Shown: positions 45,252 through 56,950 of the stretch, piece after piece
Layout of the letters: every line of letters starts with the position of its first letter
Numbering within the stretch: the first letter of the stretch is position 1
Source of the DNA: Boesenbergia rotunda
Taxonomy: Eukaryota > Streptophyta > Magnoliopsida > Zingiberales > Zingiberaceae
Direction: 5' to 3'
Assembly (NCBI GenBank): GCA_024364735.1
Contig: JAGFNQ010002586.1
Coordinates: 78,016-142,015, forward strand
Length of the DNA stretch: 64,000 bases
The notes under the pieces: model-generated
The model's database searches: none
What the model saw: the letters and a program-made list of their open reading frames with translations, nothing else
Told to the model about the DNA's origin: nothing
Translations under genes and position numbers: made by a program

Positions 45252-46840
45252 TGATGGGCCCAAAATAGATGTCACGAATGTAAGTCTCAAATTTAGAAAT
45301 TTATAAAGTTGAAAACCCTTTTGCTAACAAGATAGAAATGTAGTAGAGGGGCCTCAGGTCGTATTTTTCCAAGAACTAGTTGAATGAATGTTTAACTCGA
45401 GCTTGCAGGTTTATTTGTCGTTTGATATTTGGGTTTTCTAATTAAATGGGAGTTTTTGTGATAAGGAAATGAAATGACAATATGAAATAACACTCGGAAC
45501 AAAATAGGCTTAACTAAGCAAGGTAATGAACTAAGGAAGTGCAAGAACTAGACTTAACCTAGTGAAAGAACTAAGCACTTAAATTCCAATGACTGAATTG
45601 AAATTAAAGAACTAATTGCAGGAAATTAATTGCAAAGAATTAATTGCAAGAAAACTAATTGCAAGGAATTAAACTAAGCAAGGCAATACTTGAAAATTTG
45701 ACTTGGAGTGTAATTAGAACAAGCTAGAGCAATGTAAAGAAATACAAGTGCTTGAAGCAAAATTATGCTAAATTCAACATCAAATCAATTTATATCCAAG
45801 ACTTCCCTTCGCCGTCACACGAAGGTTGAGCTATGAACCCCCTAGCTCAAAAACCACCGCAGGAGAACTCCCAAGAATAATTTGCCATTGATTTGTGCAC
45901 TCTGGTCTTCCTGATCGGTCACTGGACCGATCGGGTCTTCCTCTGATCGGACTGGGCACCGATCAAATGAGTCTCTGATCGATCATGGTGAACGATCAGG
46001 AGCTGCAGTCACTTCGCGATTACCTCCATCTCAATCGACCGGGCGACGATCGTTGCGCAGAAACCATCAGAGGCTTTCGAGAACCCCTCTACAGCTTCGA
46101 AGCTCTCTCGACGACTGAAATCTGGCCATCGGAAAGGGATCGGTTGATGAAACAGAGCCTCGGTGACACCCTCACCTAAGCTTCCAAAACGTGAACGATT
46201 AGCAAAACTGAACCGGAAAAACTCACCTTGATGATCTGAAATCTTGGAGACAAACACATTTGATGGGTCGCCCGATCGGATGAAAGAAACAATGAAGAAA
46301 ATGATGAAAAGAAATGCAAAACTGGAAGAACGTGAAGAACACAGAAGCAAAACGGCAAAGACGCGATGACCAGAGATTTCTGAGCGATTTTTGCTTAAGT
46401 ATTAAGCAATGGACGGCTGAGATTGACTTGGCTTAATCCAACGGTTGGATCTTCTCCGATTGAACCCTAAACTTCCAGATCCCAATCTGAAGGTCGGATC
46501 TACCTCTCCTCAGCTGGGATCAATCTGATCTACCCTGGATGGCCCAGATCTACTTGCCTTCCAAATGGACGGCTCACAGTTCCCCAAAGCTTGATTGCCT
46601 TGATCTGAGCCCGATTCTGACCCAACCTTGACCCAATTTGACCTAGGTCCATGTTCCTTCAGCCTACAAAGATCAGATTCAAATTAGATATCAAAACATC
46701 TCAAAATTGTGAAGATTTGCAATTAAACCCAAAATAAAATTAATACATGGAACCTAGGGTAAATTCAAGATTAATCATGTAAAATATGGGTCAACCATGG
46801 ATTTTAGAGCCTGAAATAATCAACAATATAGTACTTATCA
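45252..46840 (-). mobile_element. E9 3' LTR
   Basis: Near-identical to 54780-56369. Contains a GATCGGTC-ACTG-GACCGATC hairpin at about 45912-45931 and related GATCG motifs to 45995. The frame at 45985-46179 is inside the LTR and is not a gene. The PPT (inverse ACTCCCCCACAC) follows at 46841. Confidence 0.93.
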
Positions 46841-48679
46841 ACTCCCCCACACTTAAACTTGGGCGTCTCGCACAAGCTAATTAAATATGTACCCCCCCTA
46901 GATTATTCTCAATCATAATTAGAAGCAGTTGAAAAGAAATTACCTAGGGTTGTCAATTCTTAAAAATCTAAGTTCAATGGACTAGTATCTTGTCCTTAAA
47001 TCAACATACTTAGCAAATTTCATCCTTCATGACTCCTTGAGATGAACAAAACTCACAAGCCTCTCAAGGAAGTATTTAGTGGCTCTCTTCCTAAATTCTA
47101 CATTTGTGGTGAAGTGGAGCTCACTCAAACACAACATGGTTCTTGCACTACCATAAGCTTGCTTGTTATCTACTCTCCACCACTATTCTTGATTCGGATC
47201 CACATCTACAAAAAGGTTATTGGAACACGTTATAGGAATATGGAATGACAAGAATGAAATTAAGGTTTAGAAAATGGAGAAGTTAAGGAAGTGGAAGACT
47301 TGGATGCTCAAACATGTTTCTAATGCACTTTGCCCTCGTTTATGGTCTTCTTGGTGAAATAAGAGTTGTGGCGGGTAGGTATTAGCTGATTTGGATGAAG
47401 AATATGGCTGAATTCTGTAGTCTCTACTGTGCCAACTCCACTGATCGGTTTGGAGACCGATCAGCCTTTGACAGATTGGACTGGAGTTCGGTCTGAGCTG
47501 CTCCCGATCATACTGTATCGCCTCTGATCGGTCACTGGAACGGACTGGCTGCTTCCTGATCTGTCAGTGGACCGATCAGATGCTGATCAGTAGCCAAAAA
47601 TTGATTCTGAATCTAAAACTGTTTCTGCCTTGATTCTCTCCTTCAATCCCATGTCTCAAATCCAACTAGCTTCTTATTCCCAACTTCTACTTCAGAAATC
47701 TATCCACCTTTTGACATTTCATGTTTATTCTTCTCTTTCTCTTTTTTTTTCTTTTCTGTTTCTGTTTTTTTTCTTCAACTGCTTAACAACAGCTTCTCTT
47801 CTCCTTTATTTTTTTTCTTTTTTTTCTTGCAATGGCTAGCTGATCATCAAACTTGAAATATCGAATAATACTTGGGTATGTAGATGCTTCACTTGTTACC
47901 TTCATTAGCCACTTCTTGCAACTCCTTCTTGATACCCTACTCAAATCAAATTGGCACCCCTTTTCATTTCAACGCAAAAATTTTCTTGAATTGTATCCTT
48001 GATGTTTCTTCATTCCAAACATTTCAAAACTCTAGCCACCTCCCTCACACTTAAGTTCTTGTCCGTCTCGGGCAAAGTAACATTAAGAACAATCCCAAAC
48101 AACCAAGTCCATAGAAGAAAATAGTTATGAGCAGAAAAACATGGAATGGAAGAAGAATAGATCATGTATTAACAATGATTATTGCAAAAACTGATATGAA
48201 AAGGAAAAACAAAGTGATTAGCTTCTATAGATATGGTCTAATCATAGTAATATGGTTTTGAAAGAACCTAAGCAAGTTCTAAAGCACAATCACATGTGTG
48301 TATCACAAAGATTAGGCTAAATCCTCACTAGGTAGCAATAATTCATCTCAATTCATCACTCTAGAATCCATATCCAAGTAGTGCTCAAGCATCCAAGAAT
48401 TCATCCATTAGCTCAAATCCTAAGTTTTAACAACCAAATTTAATTTGTTTTCAAGAGACTCTAAAATGATATGGAGACAACCTAGAGGGATACATTTATT
48501 TCTACTCATTAAGAAAAGGTGCCAAAAAAACTAACATGGTATCTACAATGGCTATTTATTCAATCTAGATTACTTAAGCATTTATTATCAACAACTCAAC
48601 TTAAAAGAAGATTTACTTCGGGAAAACATGAAAACGATATATACAATGAAATCAAAGTGCAAGAAAAGTAAACTCCCCT
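46841..48679 (-). other. E9 region between integrase and PPT
   Basis: 1.84 kb with no recognisable gene where Athila elements often carry an env-like ORF. Contains CTGATCGGT-N6-ACCGATCAG and related palindromes at 47440-47590 and a T/C-rich stretch at 47720-47830. Confidence 0.75.
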
Positions 48680-49858
48680 TTAGGTTGGGTAGATAGCGTC
48701 ATTGATGTCCAATCCATCCACCTCTAGCTCTTTTAATTCTTCAAAGTACTTCTTGAGCCGGTGGCCATTGACTTTCCAAACAAAATTATTGGTTTCATCC
48801 TTGATTTCACAAACACCATAAGGGAAAATGTTAGTCACAACAAATGGTCCTTCCCATCTCGACCTCAACTTACCCTTAATCAATTTGAGTCGTGACTTGT
48901 ATAATAAAACCTTGTCGCCAATTTGGGATTCTTTCTTCAAGATGTGCTTGTCATGAAAAATCTTAGTCTTTTCCTTGTAGATCCTTGAGTTCTCAAATGC
49001 TTCTAGTCTAATCTCCTCAAGTTCTTGGAGTTGAAGTTTTCTCTCTTCTCCCACCTTGGTAGCATCAAAGTTACAAGCCTTCACCGCCCAATATGCTTTG
49101 TGCTCTATTTCCACGGGAAGATGACAAGCTTTTCCATACACTAAGCGGTAAGGAGACATTCCAATGGGGGTCTTGTATGCCGTTCTATAGGCCCAAAGTG
49201 CATCATCAAGGCTCTTGCTCCAATCTTTCCTATTGGGCCCAACGGTCTTTTTCAAAATTGATTTGATCTCTCTATTAGAAACTTCGGTCTGTCCATTTGT
49301 TTGGGGATGGTAAGATATAGAAACTTTGTGCACAACCCTATATTTTCCAAGTAGAGCCTTCATGTGTTTATTGCAAAAATGAGATCCTTGGTCACTTATT
49401 ATAGCCCTTGGAATTCCAAACCTGCAGAAAATATGTGACCTGACAAAGCTAACAACAACACACGAATCATCAGTCTTGGAGGGAATGACCTCCACCCATT
49501 TAGAAACATAATCTACAGCAAGCAAAATATACAGATAACCACATGATGCAGGAAAATGTCCCATAAAATCTATTCCCCAAACATCAAAAATCTTACAGAA
49601 AAGTATAGTGTGTTGGGGCATCTCATTTCTCGCTCCTATGTTCCCAGTTCGCTGACATCTATCACAATTCTTATAAAACAGATATGTATCATGAAATAGG
49701 GTGGGTCAGTACAATCCACATTCTAGCACCTTCCTAGCTATTCTTTGGGGTCCAAAATGCCCCCCCCCCCCACAAGCTGATGAATGGCAAAATATAAGGA
49801 CAGAAGAAATCTCATGGTCAGGTACGCATCTCCTAATTATTTGATCATTACAAGACTT
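48680..49858 (-). pseudogene. E9 integrase
   Basis: Read from 49858. The N-terminal zinc domain has CHSSACGGGGHFGPQ and CDRCQ; the run of 12 G encodes four Gly in frame. A TGA at 49708-49706 stands where Trp is expected (YWPTLF). The 313-codon frame 49621-48680 then covers the rve core: DVWGIDFMGHF, ISDQGSHFCN, HPQTNGQTEVSNRE with Asp, Asp and Glu all present. The C-terminal domain GDKVLLYKSRLKL to SRWEGPFVV ends at YPT. It is joined in frame to the RT part by a TGA at 49861-49859, expected Trp. Confidence 0.92.
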
Positions 49859-51508
49859 TCATAAATAAGGGTCATCCCACACATAGAATTTTGCATCACT
49901 TTTGAGCTTATCTTTTTGAGTCTTAAAAAAATGCGTAGGAAAAACATGGGCTACTAAAAAGTTAACAAAGTCTGCATACCAAGGCGACTCCCCATGTATC
50001 GCAAGAAAATGCTCGTCTCCAAAATCATTGTCAATAGGGGTAGGAGGTCTATCTCTCTCAATTCTGCTCAAGTGATCTGCAACTAGGTTCTCTTTGCCAC
50101 TCCTGTCTCTAATCTCCAGGTCAAATTCTTGGAGCAGGAGCATCCATCTGATTAGTCTTGGCTTAGCATCTGGCTTTTTCAACAGGTATTTCAGAGCTGC
50201 ATGATCAGAGAAAATAATAACATGTGAGCACAAAAGATAAGATCTAAATCGATCTAAAGCAAAAACTATGGCAAGAAGCTCCTTTTCAGTGGTGGTGTAA
50301 TTGGCTTGGGCGGCATCTAGGGTCTTGGAGGCATAGCATATGACATGAGGTGCTCCATCCACCCTTTGTGCTAGAACAGCTCCCACTACAAAATTAGATG
50401 CATCACACATTAATTCAAAGGGCAAATTCCAATCAGGTGATTTAATGATAGGAGCTGAGATAAGAGCCTCCCTGAGTCTGTGGAAAGCTTCTTTGCACTT
50501 ATCATCAAAATAAAAATCAACATCTTTTTGCAACAGTCTTGTCAGGGGTCGAGCAATATCGCTGAAGTCTCTAATGAATCTGCGGTAGAATCCTGCATGT
50601 CCAAGAAAGGCACGAACATCCCGTACGCATACGGGGTAAGATAAAGAAGTAATATCACTAATTTTTGCATGATCTACCTCAATACCTCTCCTAGAGACTA
50701 TGTGTCCTAGTACAATTCCATGCTCTACCATAAAGTGACATTTTTCAAAATTAAGCACAAGGCTAGTCTCAATGCATCTGTGGAAAATCCTAGACAAGTT
50801 ATCTAAACATGAATCAAATGAAGTGCCAAAAACTGAAAAATCATCCATAAAGATCTCCATGCAATGCTCTAACAACTCACCAAATATACTTACCATGCAT
50901 CGCTGGAACGTTCCTGGAGCGTTGTAGAGTCCAAAGGGCATGCGTCTGTATGCAAAAGTGCCGAAGGGACAAGTGAAGGTAGTCTTCTCTTGGTCCTCTG
51001 GGTAGATACAAATCTGGAAATAGCCCGAGCACCCATCCAAGAAGCAGTAATGGGACTTCCCTTCTAGTCTCTCAAGCATCTGATCAATAAAGGGTAAAGG
51101 GAAGTGATCTTTCCTCGTGACTTTGTTTAGCTTCCTATAGTCAATGCATACTCTCCAAGAATTTTTGACTCTGGTGGGCACTAACTCGTTGCTTTCATTT
51201 TCCACCACTGTAACTCCAGACTTCTTGGGCACCACATGTATGGGACTAACCCACTGACTATCAAAAATAGGGTAAATGATACCTGTCTGTAGTAATCGAG
51301 TCACCTCTTTCTTAACAACATCCAAAATAAATGGATTAAGTCTCCTTTGTGGCTGCCTCACTGGTTTGACATTCTCTTCCAAAAATATCCTGTGCATGCA
51401 GATAGCTAGGCTAATACCTGGTATATCTGATAAAGTCCACCCAATAGCTTTCTTGTGTTGCCTCAGGACTTGCAGTAATTTCTCTTCTTGCTCTGAATCT
51501 AGGTGTTG
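49859..51508 (-). pseudogene. E9 reverse transcriptase and RNase H
   Basis: The 512-codon frame 51397-49859 is open upstream to 51508, so its first Met is internal. RT motifs: WVSPIHVVPKKSG, WRVCIDYRKLN, FLDGCSGYFQI, MPFGLYNAPGTFQRCM and catalytic FMDDFSVFG. RNase H motifs: FELMCDASNFVVGAVL, TEKELLAIVFALDRFR, IFSDHAALKYL, KENLVADHLSR. The wording is characteristic of Athila. Catalytic Asp residues of RT and RNase H are intact. A TGA (51511-51509) separates it from protease and a TGA (49861-49859) from integrase; both fit G-to-A changes. Confidence 0.93.
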
Positions 51509-52377
51509 TCAAATAATGACAGAAAAAGTCTGCTCCTCTCCTAGATAAGCATATCTCAAATGGTCTGGCAAAGGTTTGAGCTCAATCTGGGCTTGATCAG
51601 TAGGTAAGAGTGATTCTTGGGGCTCTGTGCAATCCCCTACACTACCATACCTGTGCTCTGAATCTTCTGAAATCTCAATAGAAGTAGGTGATCCTTGGGG
51701 CTTTGTGCAATCCCCTATACCTAGAAAATACTCTCCAGCTGGAAGTGAATCTGAAATAAACTCTGATTCATCCTCCTCAATAGCAAGTATATCCTCAGCC
51801 TCCTCTAAAATGACATCTCCTCTGGAAAAATCATGTGAAACTCCCTCAACCATTGAATCTGTATCAACCAGTCCATCTAGAATGTCAATGCTCATAATAG
51901 AGTGATCTTCTCTAGGGTACTTCATGGCATCGAAAATGCTAAACTGGACTACCGTGTCTCCCACTTCCATGGACAGTGTGCCAGCATAAACATCGATCTT
52001 TGTCCTAGCAGTCTTCAGAAATGGCCTCTCAAGGATGAGTGGGGATCTGTATGCAAGATAGTCTCCCTCCATGTCCAAAATGTAGAAATCTGTAGGGAAA
52101 ATCAGTTCCTTTACTTTTACCAAAACATCTTCAATAATACCGATTGGATGGGTCTGACATCTGTCTGCCAATTGAATTACCACGCCAGTGGGCTGCAGAG
52201 GGCCAATACCAAGCATCTGGAAGACTGATCTGGGCATTACATTAATGGAGGCTCCCAAATCTAACATGGCATCATGAAACATGATCCTCCCTATCTCACA
52301 AGATACAGTAAAAATCCCTGGGTCTTCACACTTTTGAGGTATGGCATGGATGAGTGATGAAACATTTTTCCCAAGCT
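51509..52377 (-). pseudogene. E9 protease region
   Basis: A retropepsin-like domain with active-site DLGAS (in MLDLGASINVMP, near 52260) where retroviral-type proteases have D-S/T-G-A, then PTDFYILDME and RSPLILERPFLKT. A long acidic linker to RT follows (51520-51900) and contains two imperfect copies of an LGIGDCTKPQGS-like segment. The frame extends upstream of the Met at 52282 to about 52377, where a one-base slip in a run of A separates it from gag. Confidence 0.85.
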
Positions 52378-54644
52378 AACCAACTCATTCTCCTTAAGCT
52401 TCTTCTTATGAACACATAAATCTTTCAGGAATTTTGCATACTTAGGAATCTGTTTAATCATGGTCAACAGGGGTACATTAATCTCTAGTTTGCTTAACAA
52501 CTTTACAAGCTCATTGTATTCCTTAGCTTTCTCCTCCTCCACTTGCCTTTTAGCTTGAGTTTTTCTCCATTGAAAGGGCAAGGGAACCCTGACTTCTGCC
52601 TCTTGAACCGCAATTTAAGGGGCTGAATTTTGAGATGAAATCCCACTTGATGTAGCTGTTGTAAAGTCACTTTCGCCACTGATTTCTCCCTCATTTTCCA
52701 TCAAAATCACAGGATTACTTGAGGAAGGAGTTGAGCACGGACTAGGGGTGGAACCAACTGAATTCGAAGTCTTTTCAGGGCTGTTTGGGGCTGGAATTAC
52801 AGCTGCTGCCCTGTTTTCCGAAAAATCAGCCCTTGGACCATTAGGAGTTGAAGTGACCTTCCCACTCCTCAAAGTAATAGCACTAACGTTTCCCTTTGGA
52901 TTGGGAGTAGCTTGAGAAGGTAGTTGGCTCGATCCTTGGGCTTGCATTTGGTTCATCCCACTAGCCAATTGTCCTATTTGTCTCTCGATATTTTGCATGG
53001 TGGGATCATTTCTCTGTTGTTGTAAAAGTTGTTAAAGCATCTCTTCTATCCTTTGTTGTTGCGCATTACCCCCACTAGAGCCTCCTTGATTAGAGTAAGT
53101 CTTTGGTTGGCCTTGAAAAGATGAGGTAGGCTACTGAAAAGTGTTACCCTGCTGTGATTGTTGGAATTGGGGCTGTTGTGGCTGATTGTAGGGTTGAAAT
53201 TGCTACTGAAATGGTTGATAATTGGGCTGAAATGATGGTTGAACTTGCTGAGAATTATAGCCCTGAAAATTCTAGTTTTGAAGTAGGAATTGAGTGGGCT
53301 GGAAATTTGGATTGTAGGGCTGGAAACCTTGCTGCAAGGGTTGAAATTGTTGCTGTGATGGTTGATATTGTTGTTGAAAATTGAGATTCCCTTGAAAAGG
53401 TTGCTGGAATTGCTGAAATCCTTGCTGAAATGGCTGAAATTGGGGCTGCCCTTGCTGATTTTGCTGGAAATTCGGTTGGGGTTGTTGATAGGGTTGTTGT
53501 GATGGGTTTTGCTGGTAAAAAAAGTTTCCATATTTCAGATTTGGATGATCCCTCCAACCAGGATTATAAGTAGAGGAGTAGGGGTTATTCTTGGCTTGAA
53601 ATTGTCCCCTAGCCAACGCCGCTATTGTTTCATCTTGCTGGAGGTTGGGATATGAATCTGAATTGTGTTCTTAGCTCGAACAAATACTACATAATCTCAT
53701 CACTTGGCTTGATGGGGGAGGTACTGAAAAATTGGGATTTTGGCTTGCATTATTTAGAGTCATTTGCTTCACCAATGATGTAAGCTCTACCAAAGAATTC
53801 CTAATATCCCTTTGTTCATTAGAAGCCACCTGGACCTCATTCACTCCTCTGATGGATAAAGCTCTGCTTCCAAACTGCTGTGAGTTCTCTGCCATGTTCA
53901 AAATCAACTCCCTAGCTTGATCTGGTGTTTTGTTAACTAGGGCTCCTCCAGCTGCAGCGTCTATCATGATCCTATCCATCTACAATAAACCCTCATAGAA
54001 GTATTGAATGAGGAGCTGCTCACTGATCTGGTGCTGTGGGCAACTAGAGCATAGCTTGTTAAATCTCTCCCAGTAATCATAAAGAGTCTCTCCCACTACC
54101 TGCTGTATTCCACAGATACTCTTTCTGATGATTGCAGTCCTGGAAGCTGGGAAGTATTTTTCTAGAAACACCTTCTTCATGGAAATCCAGCTAGAGACAT
54201 GCCCAATAGGCAGATAATAGAATCAATCCTTTGCTGCTCCAGTCAGGGAAAATGAGAATGCCCTCAGCTTAATATCTTCTTCTGAAATCCCCTGAGGTTT
54301 CATGGTGGAGCAGATACGTGAAATTCATGAAGATGTCTGCTTGGATCCTCTCCAGATAATCCTTGAAATTTAGGCAACAAGTGAATGAGTCCTGATCTAA
54401 GCTCAAAATCGCCCGTAAGCTCTGGATAAGCAATGTTGGAGTACTGGAAAGTGTCATCTGGTGCTGCAAGTTCTTTCATGATCTTCTGGTGGTCTGCCAT
54501 AATAGTGCCTGAATGAGTAGGAATAGTCTGAAGAGGAGGAATATCAATAGCCTCTGAAATTCTGCCTTTATTCCTCCTTGCTCTGAAAGTCCTCTCAATT
54601 TCAGGGTCAAGTTCCTCAAGATCACCGCCTGCAGACCTGGTCAT
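52378..54644 (-). pseudogene. E9 gag, heavily interrupted
   Basis: The likely start is MTRSAGGDLEELDPEIERTF at 54644. Recognisable Athila gag blocks: PKFQGLSGEDPSRHLHEFH, a one-base slip near 54310, then MKKVFLEKYFPASRT (54180), LILNMAENSQQFGSR (about 53900), a Gln/Phe/Pro-rich tract (53616-53150) and MQNIERQIGQLASGMNQ (52998). The C-terminal IPKYAKFLKDLC (about 52440) leads into protease. Stops include TGA at 54225-54223 (expected Trp in DWFYYLP), TAG at about 53979-53977, TAA at 52617-52615, and several in the Gln tract at CAG/CAA positions. No zinc knuckle was seen, as is usual for Athila. Confidence 0.85.
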
Positions 54645-54755
54645 AAAACAAGCACAAATCATAGCAAAAGTATATGGAAAAATAAAACAAGTAAATAGCT
54701 CACAAAATATGACAATAAGCACGCAAGCAAAAATCAAACAAACTCAACTAGTTAG

Positions 54756-54773
54756 TCCCCGACAATGGCGCCA
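54756..54773 (-). other. E9 primer-binding site (Asp-tRNA type)
   Basis: The minus strand reads TGGCGCCATTGTCGGGGA, close to the Athila/Tat primer site TGGCGCCGTTGCCGGGGA that pairs with tRNA-Asp. It lies six bases from the 5' LTR end. Confidence 0.88.
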
Positions 54774-54779
54774 AAACTT

Positions 54780-56369
54780 TTATGGGCCCAAAATAGATGT
54801 CACGAATGTAGGCCTCAAATTTAGAAATTTATAAAGTTGAAAACCCTTTGGCTAACAAGATAGAAATGTAGTAGAGGGGCCTCAGGTCGTATTTTTCCAA
54901 GAACTAGTTGAATGAATGTTTAACTCGAGCTTGCAGGTTTATTTGTCGTTTGATATTTGAGTTTTCTAATAAAATGGGGGGGTTTTGTGATAAGGAAATG
55001 AAATGACAATATGAAATAACACTCGGAACAAAATAGGCTTAACTAAGCAAGGTAATGAACTAAGGAAGTGCAAGAACTAGACTTAACCTAGTGAAAGAAC
55101 TAAGCACTTAAATTCCAATGACTGAATTGAAATTAAAGAACTAATTGCAGGAAATTAATTGCAAAGAATTAATTGCAAGAAAACTAATTGCAAGGAATTA
55201 AACTAAGCAAGGCAATACTTGAAAATTTGACTTGGAGTGTAATTGGAACAAGCTAGAGCAATGTAAAGAAATACAAGTGCTTGAAGCAAAATTATGCTAA
55301 ATTCAACATCAAATCAATTTATATCCAAGACTTCCCTTCGCCGTCACACGAAGGTTGAGCTATGAACCCCCTAGCTCAAAAACCACCGCAGGAGAACTCC
55401 CAAGAACAATTTGCCATTGATTTGTGCACTCTGGTCTTCCTGATCGGTCACTAGACCGATCGGGTCTTCCTCTGATCGGACTGGGCACCGATCAGATGAG
55501 TCTCTGATCGATCATGGTGAACGATCAGGAGCTGCAGTCACTTCGCGATTACCTCCATCTCAATCGACCGGGCGACGATCGTTGCGCAGAAACCATCAGA
55601 GGCTTTCGAGAACCCCTCTACAGCTTCGAAGCTCTCCCGACGACTGAAATCTGGCGATCGGAAAGGGATCGATCAATGAAACAGAGCCTCGGCGACACCC
55701 TCACCTAAGCTTCCAAAACGCGAATGATTAGCAAAACTGAACTGGAAAAACTCACCTTGATGATCTGAAATCTTGGAGACAAACACATTTGATGGGCCGC
55801 ACAATCGGATGAAAGAAACAATGAAGAAAATGATGAAAAGAAATGCAAAACTGGAAGAACGCGAAGAACACAGATGCAAAATGGCGAAGACGCGACGACC
55901 CGAGATTTCTGAGGGATTTTTGCTTAAGTATTAAGCAATGGATGGCTGAGATTGACTTGGCTTAATCCAACGGTTGGATCTTCTCCGATTGAACCCTAAA
56001 CTTCCAGATCCCAATCTGAAGGTCGGATCTACCTCTCCTCAGCTGGGATCAATCTGATCTGCCCTGGATGGCCCAGATCTACTTGCCTTCCAAATGGACG
56101 GCTCACAGTTCCCCAAAGCTTGATTGCCTTGATCTGAGCCTGATTCTGACCCAACCTTGACCCAATTTGATCTAGGTCCATGTTCCTTCAGCCTACAAAG
56201 ATCAGATTCAAATTAGATATCAAAACATCTCAAAATTGCGAAGATTTGCAATTAAACCCAAAATAGAATTAATACATGGAACCTAGGGTAAATTCAAGAT
56301 TAATCATGTAAAATATGGGTCAACCATGGATTTTAGAGCCTGAAATAATCAACAAAATAGTACTTATCA
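54780..56369 (-). mobile_element. E9 5' LTR
   Basis: Ends TGATAAGTA...CCCATAA on the minus strand; one base at the inner end differs from the 3' LTR CCCATCA. Hairpin GATCGGTC-ACTA-GACCGATC at about 55442-55461. Confidence 0.93.
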
Positions 56370-56870
56370 CTGGGTCGATGAGCTCCCCAACATTCTATGG
56401 TCCTACCACACAACACCCAGGGAAGGAATATGTCAGAGTCTTTTCCATCTGGTATATGGAGTAGAGGCAGTAATTCCGGTGGAAGTGGGCGAGGAGTCCA
56501 CCCGGCGGTGACATTACAATAAGGAGGGCAACGATCAAGAACGGTTGATCAACCTGGACCTTGTGATAGAGGTACGAGACAAAGCAGCTACTTGACTCCT
56601 GGCATATAGGCAGCGCATGCAACAAGCATACAATTGCCGAGTAATCACCTATACCTTTGAGGTCGTAGACAAGGTCTCCAAGAGAATCAAGCCAGCCGGC
56701 GACACTAGAAAGCTCGAGCCGCAATGGAGCGGACCCTACCTCATCGCTAAAAAGCTCACCGGAGATAGCTACTATCTAGAGGAAGACAAGGGCAAGAGGT
56801 TGGATAGGCTGTGACATGCAAATCATCTCCGGCCATATCGCTCTCGGTGAGACTTGTGAGATATCCCATG
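56370..56870 (+). pseudogene. E10 integrase C-terminal part, after E9
   Basis: Resumes the integrase with DELPNILWSYHTTPREG and YGVEAVIPVEVG. Stops follow near 56507 and 56594. Then come RQRMQQAYNCRV and the GPYLIAKKLTGDSYYLEE end of the C-terminal domain. A TGA at 56812-56814 ends the last readable frame. The sequence joins cleanly to 45251 when E9 and one CTGGG are removed. Confidence 0.85.
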
Positions 56871-56950
56871 TATTTGTATTCATGTTCGCGCTACTTTGCA
56901 GTTTCAGTAATCAAAGAAACAAATGGGATGTCTCATCAAGACCCGGTGTA

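Larger units (their letters stand above)
45252..56369 (-). mobile_element. E9, near full-length Athila-lineage gypsy element (11.1 kb)
   Basis: Flanked by CTGGG (45247-45251 and 56370-56374). LTRs 1589 and 1590 bp, starting TGATAAGTAC on the minus strand and near-identical. Order on the minus strand: 5' LTR, primer site, gag, protease, RT-RNase H, integrase, 1.8 kb non-coding, PPT, 3' LTR. The env-like ORF common in Athila elements is not recognisable. All genes carry stops although the LTRs are very similar. Confidence 0.95.

Noticed and set aside
45985..46179. 64-codon frame present in both E9 LTRs
   Set aside because: Lies inside LTRs and its conservation follows from recent LTR identity. 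Opposite strand to the element; no domain.
47630..47839. Hydrophobic 69-codon frame
   Set aside because: T/C-rich tract gives Phe/Leu/Ser-rich translation; no start context or homology.
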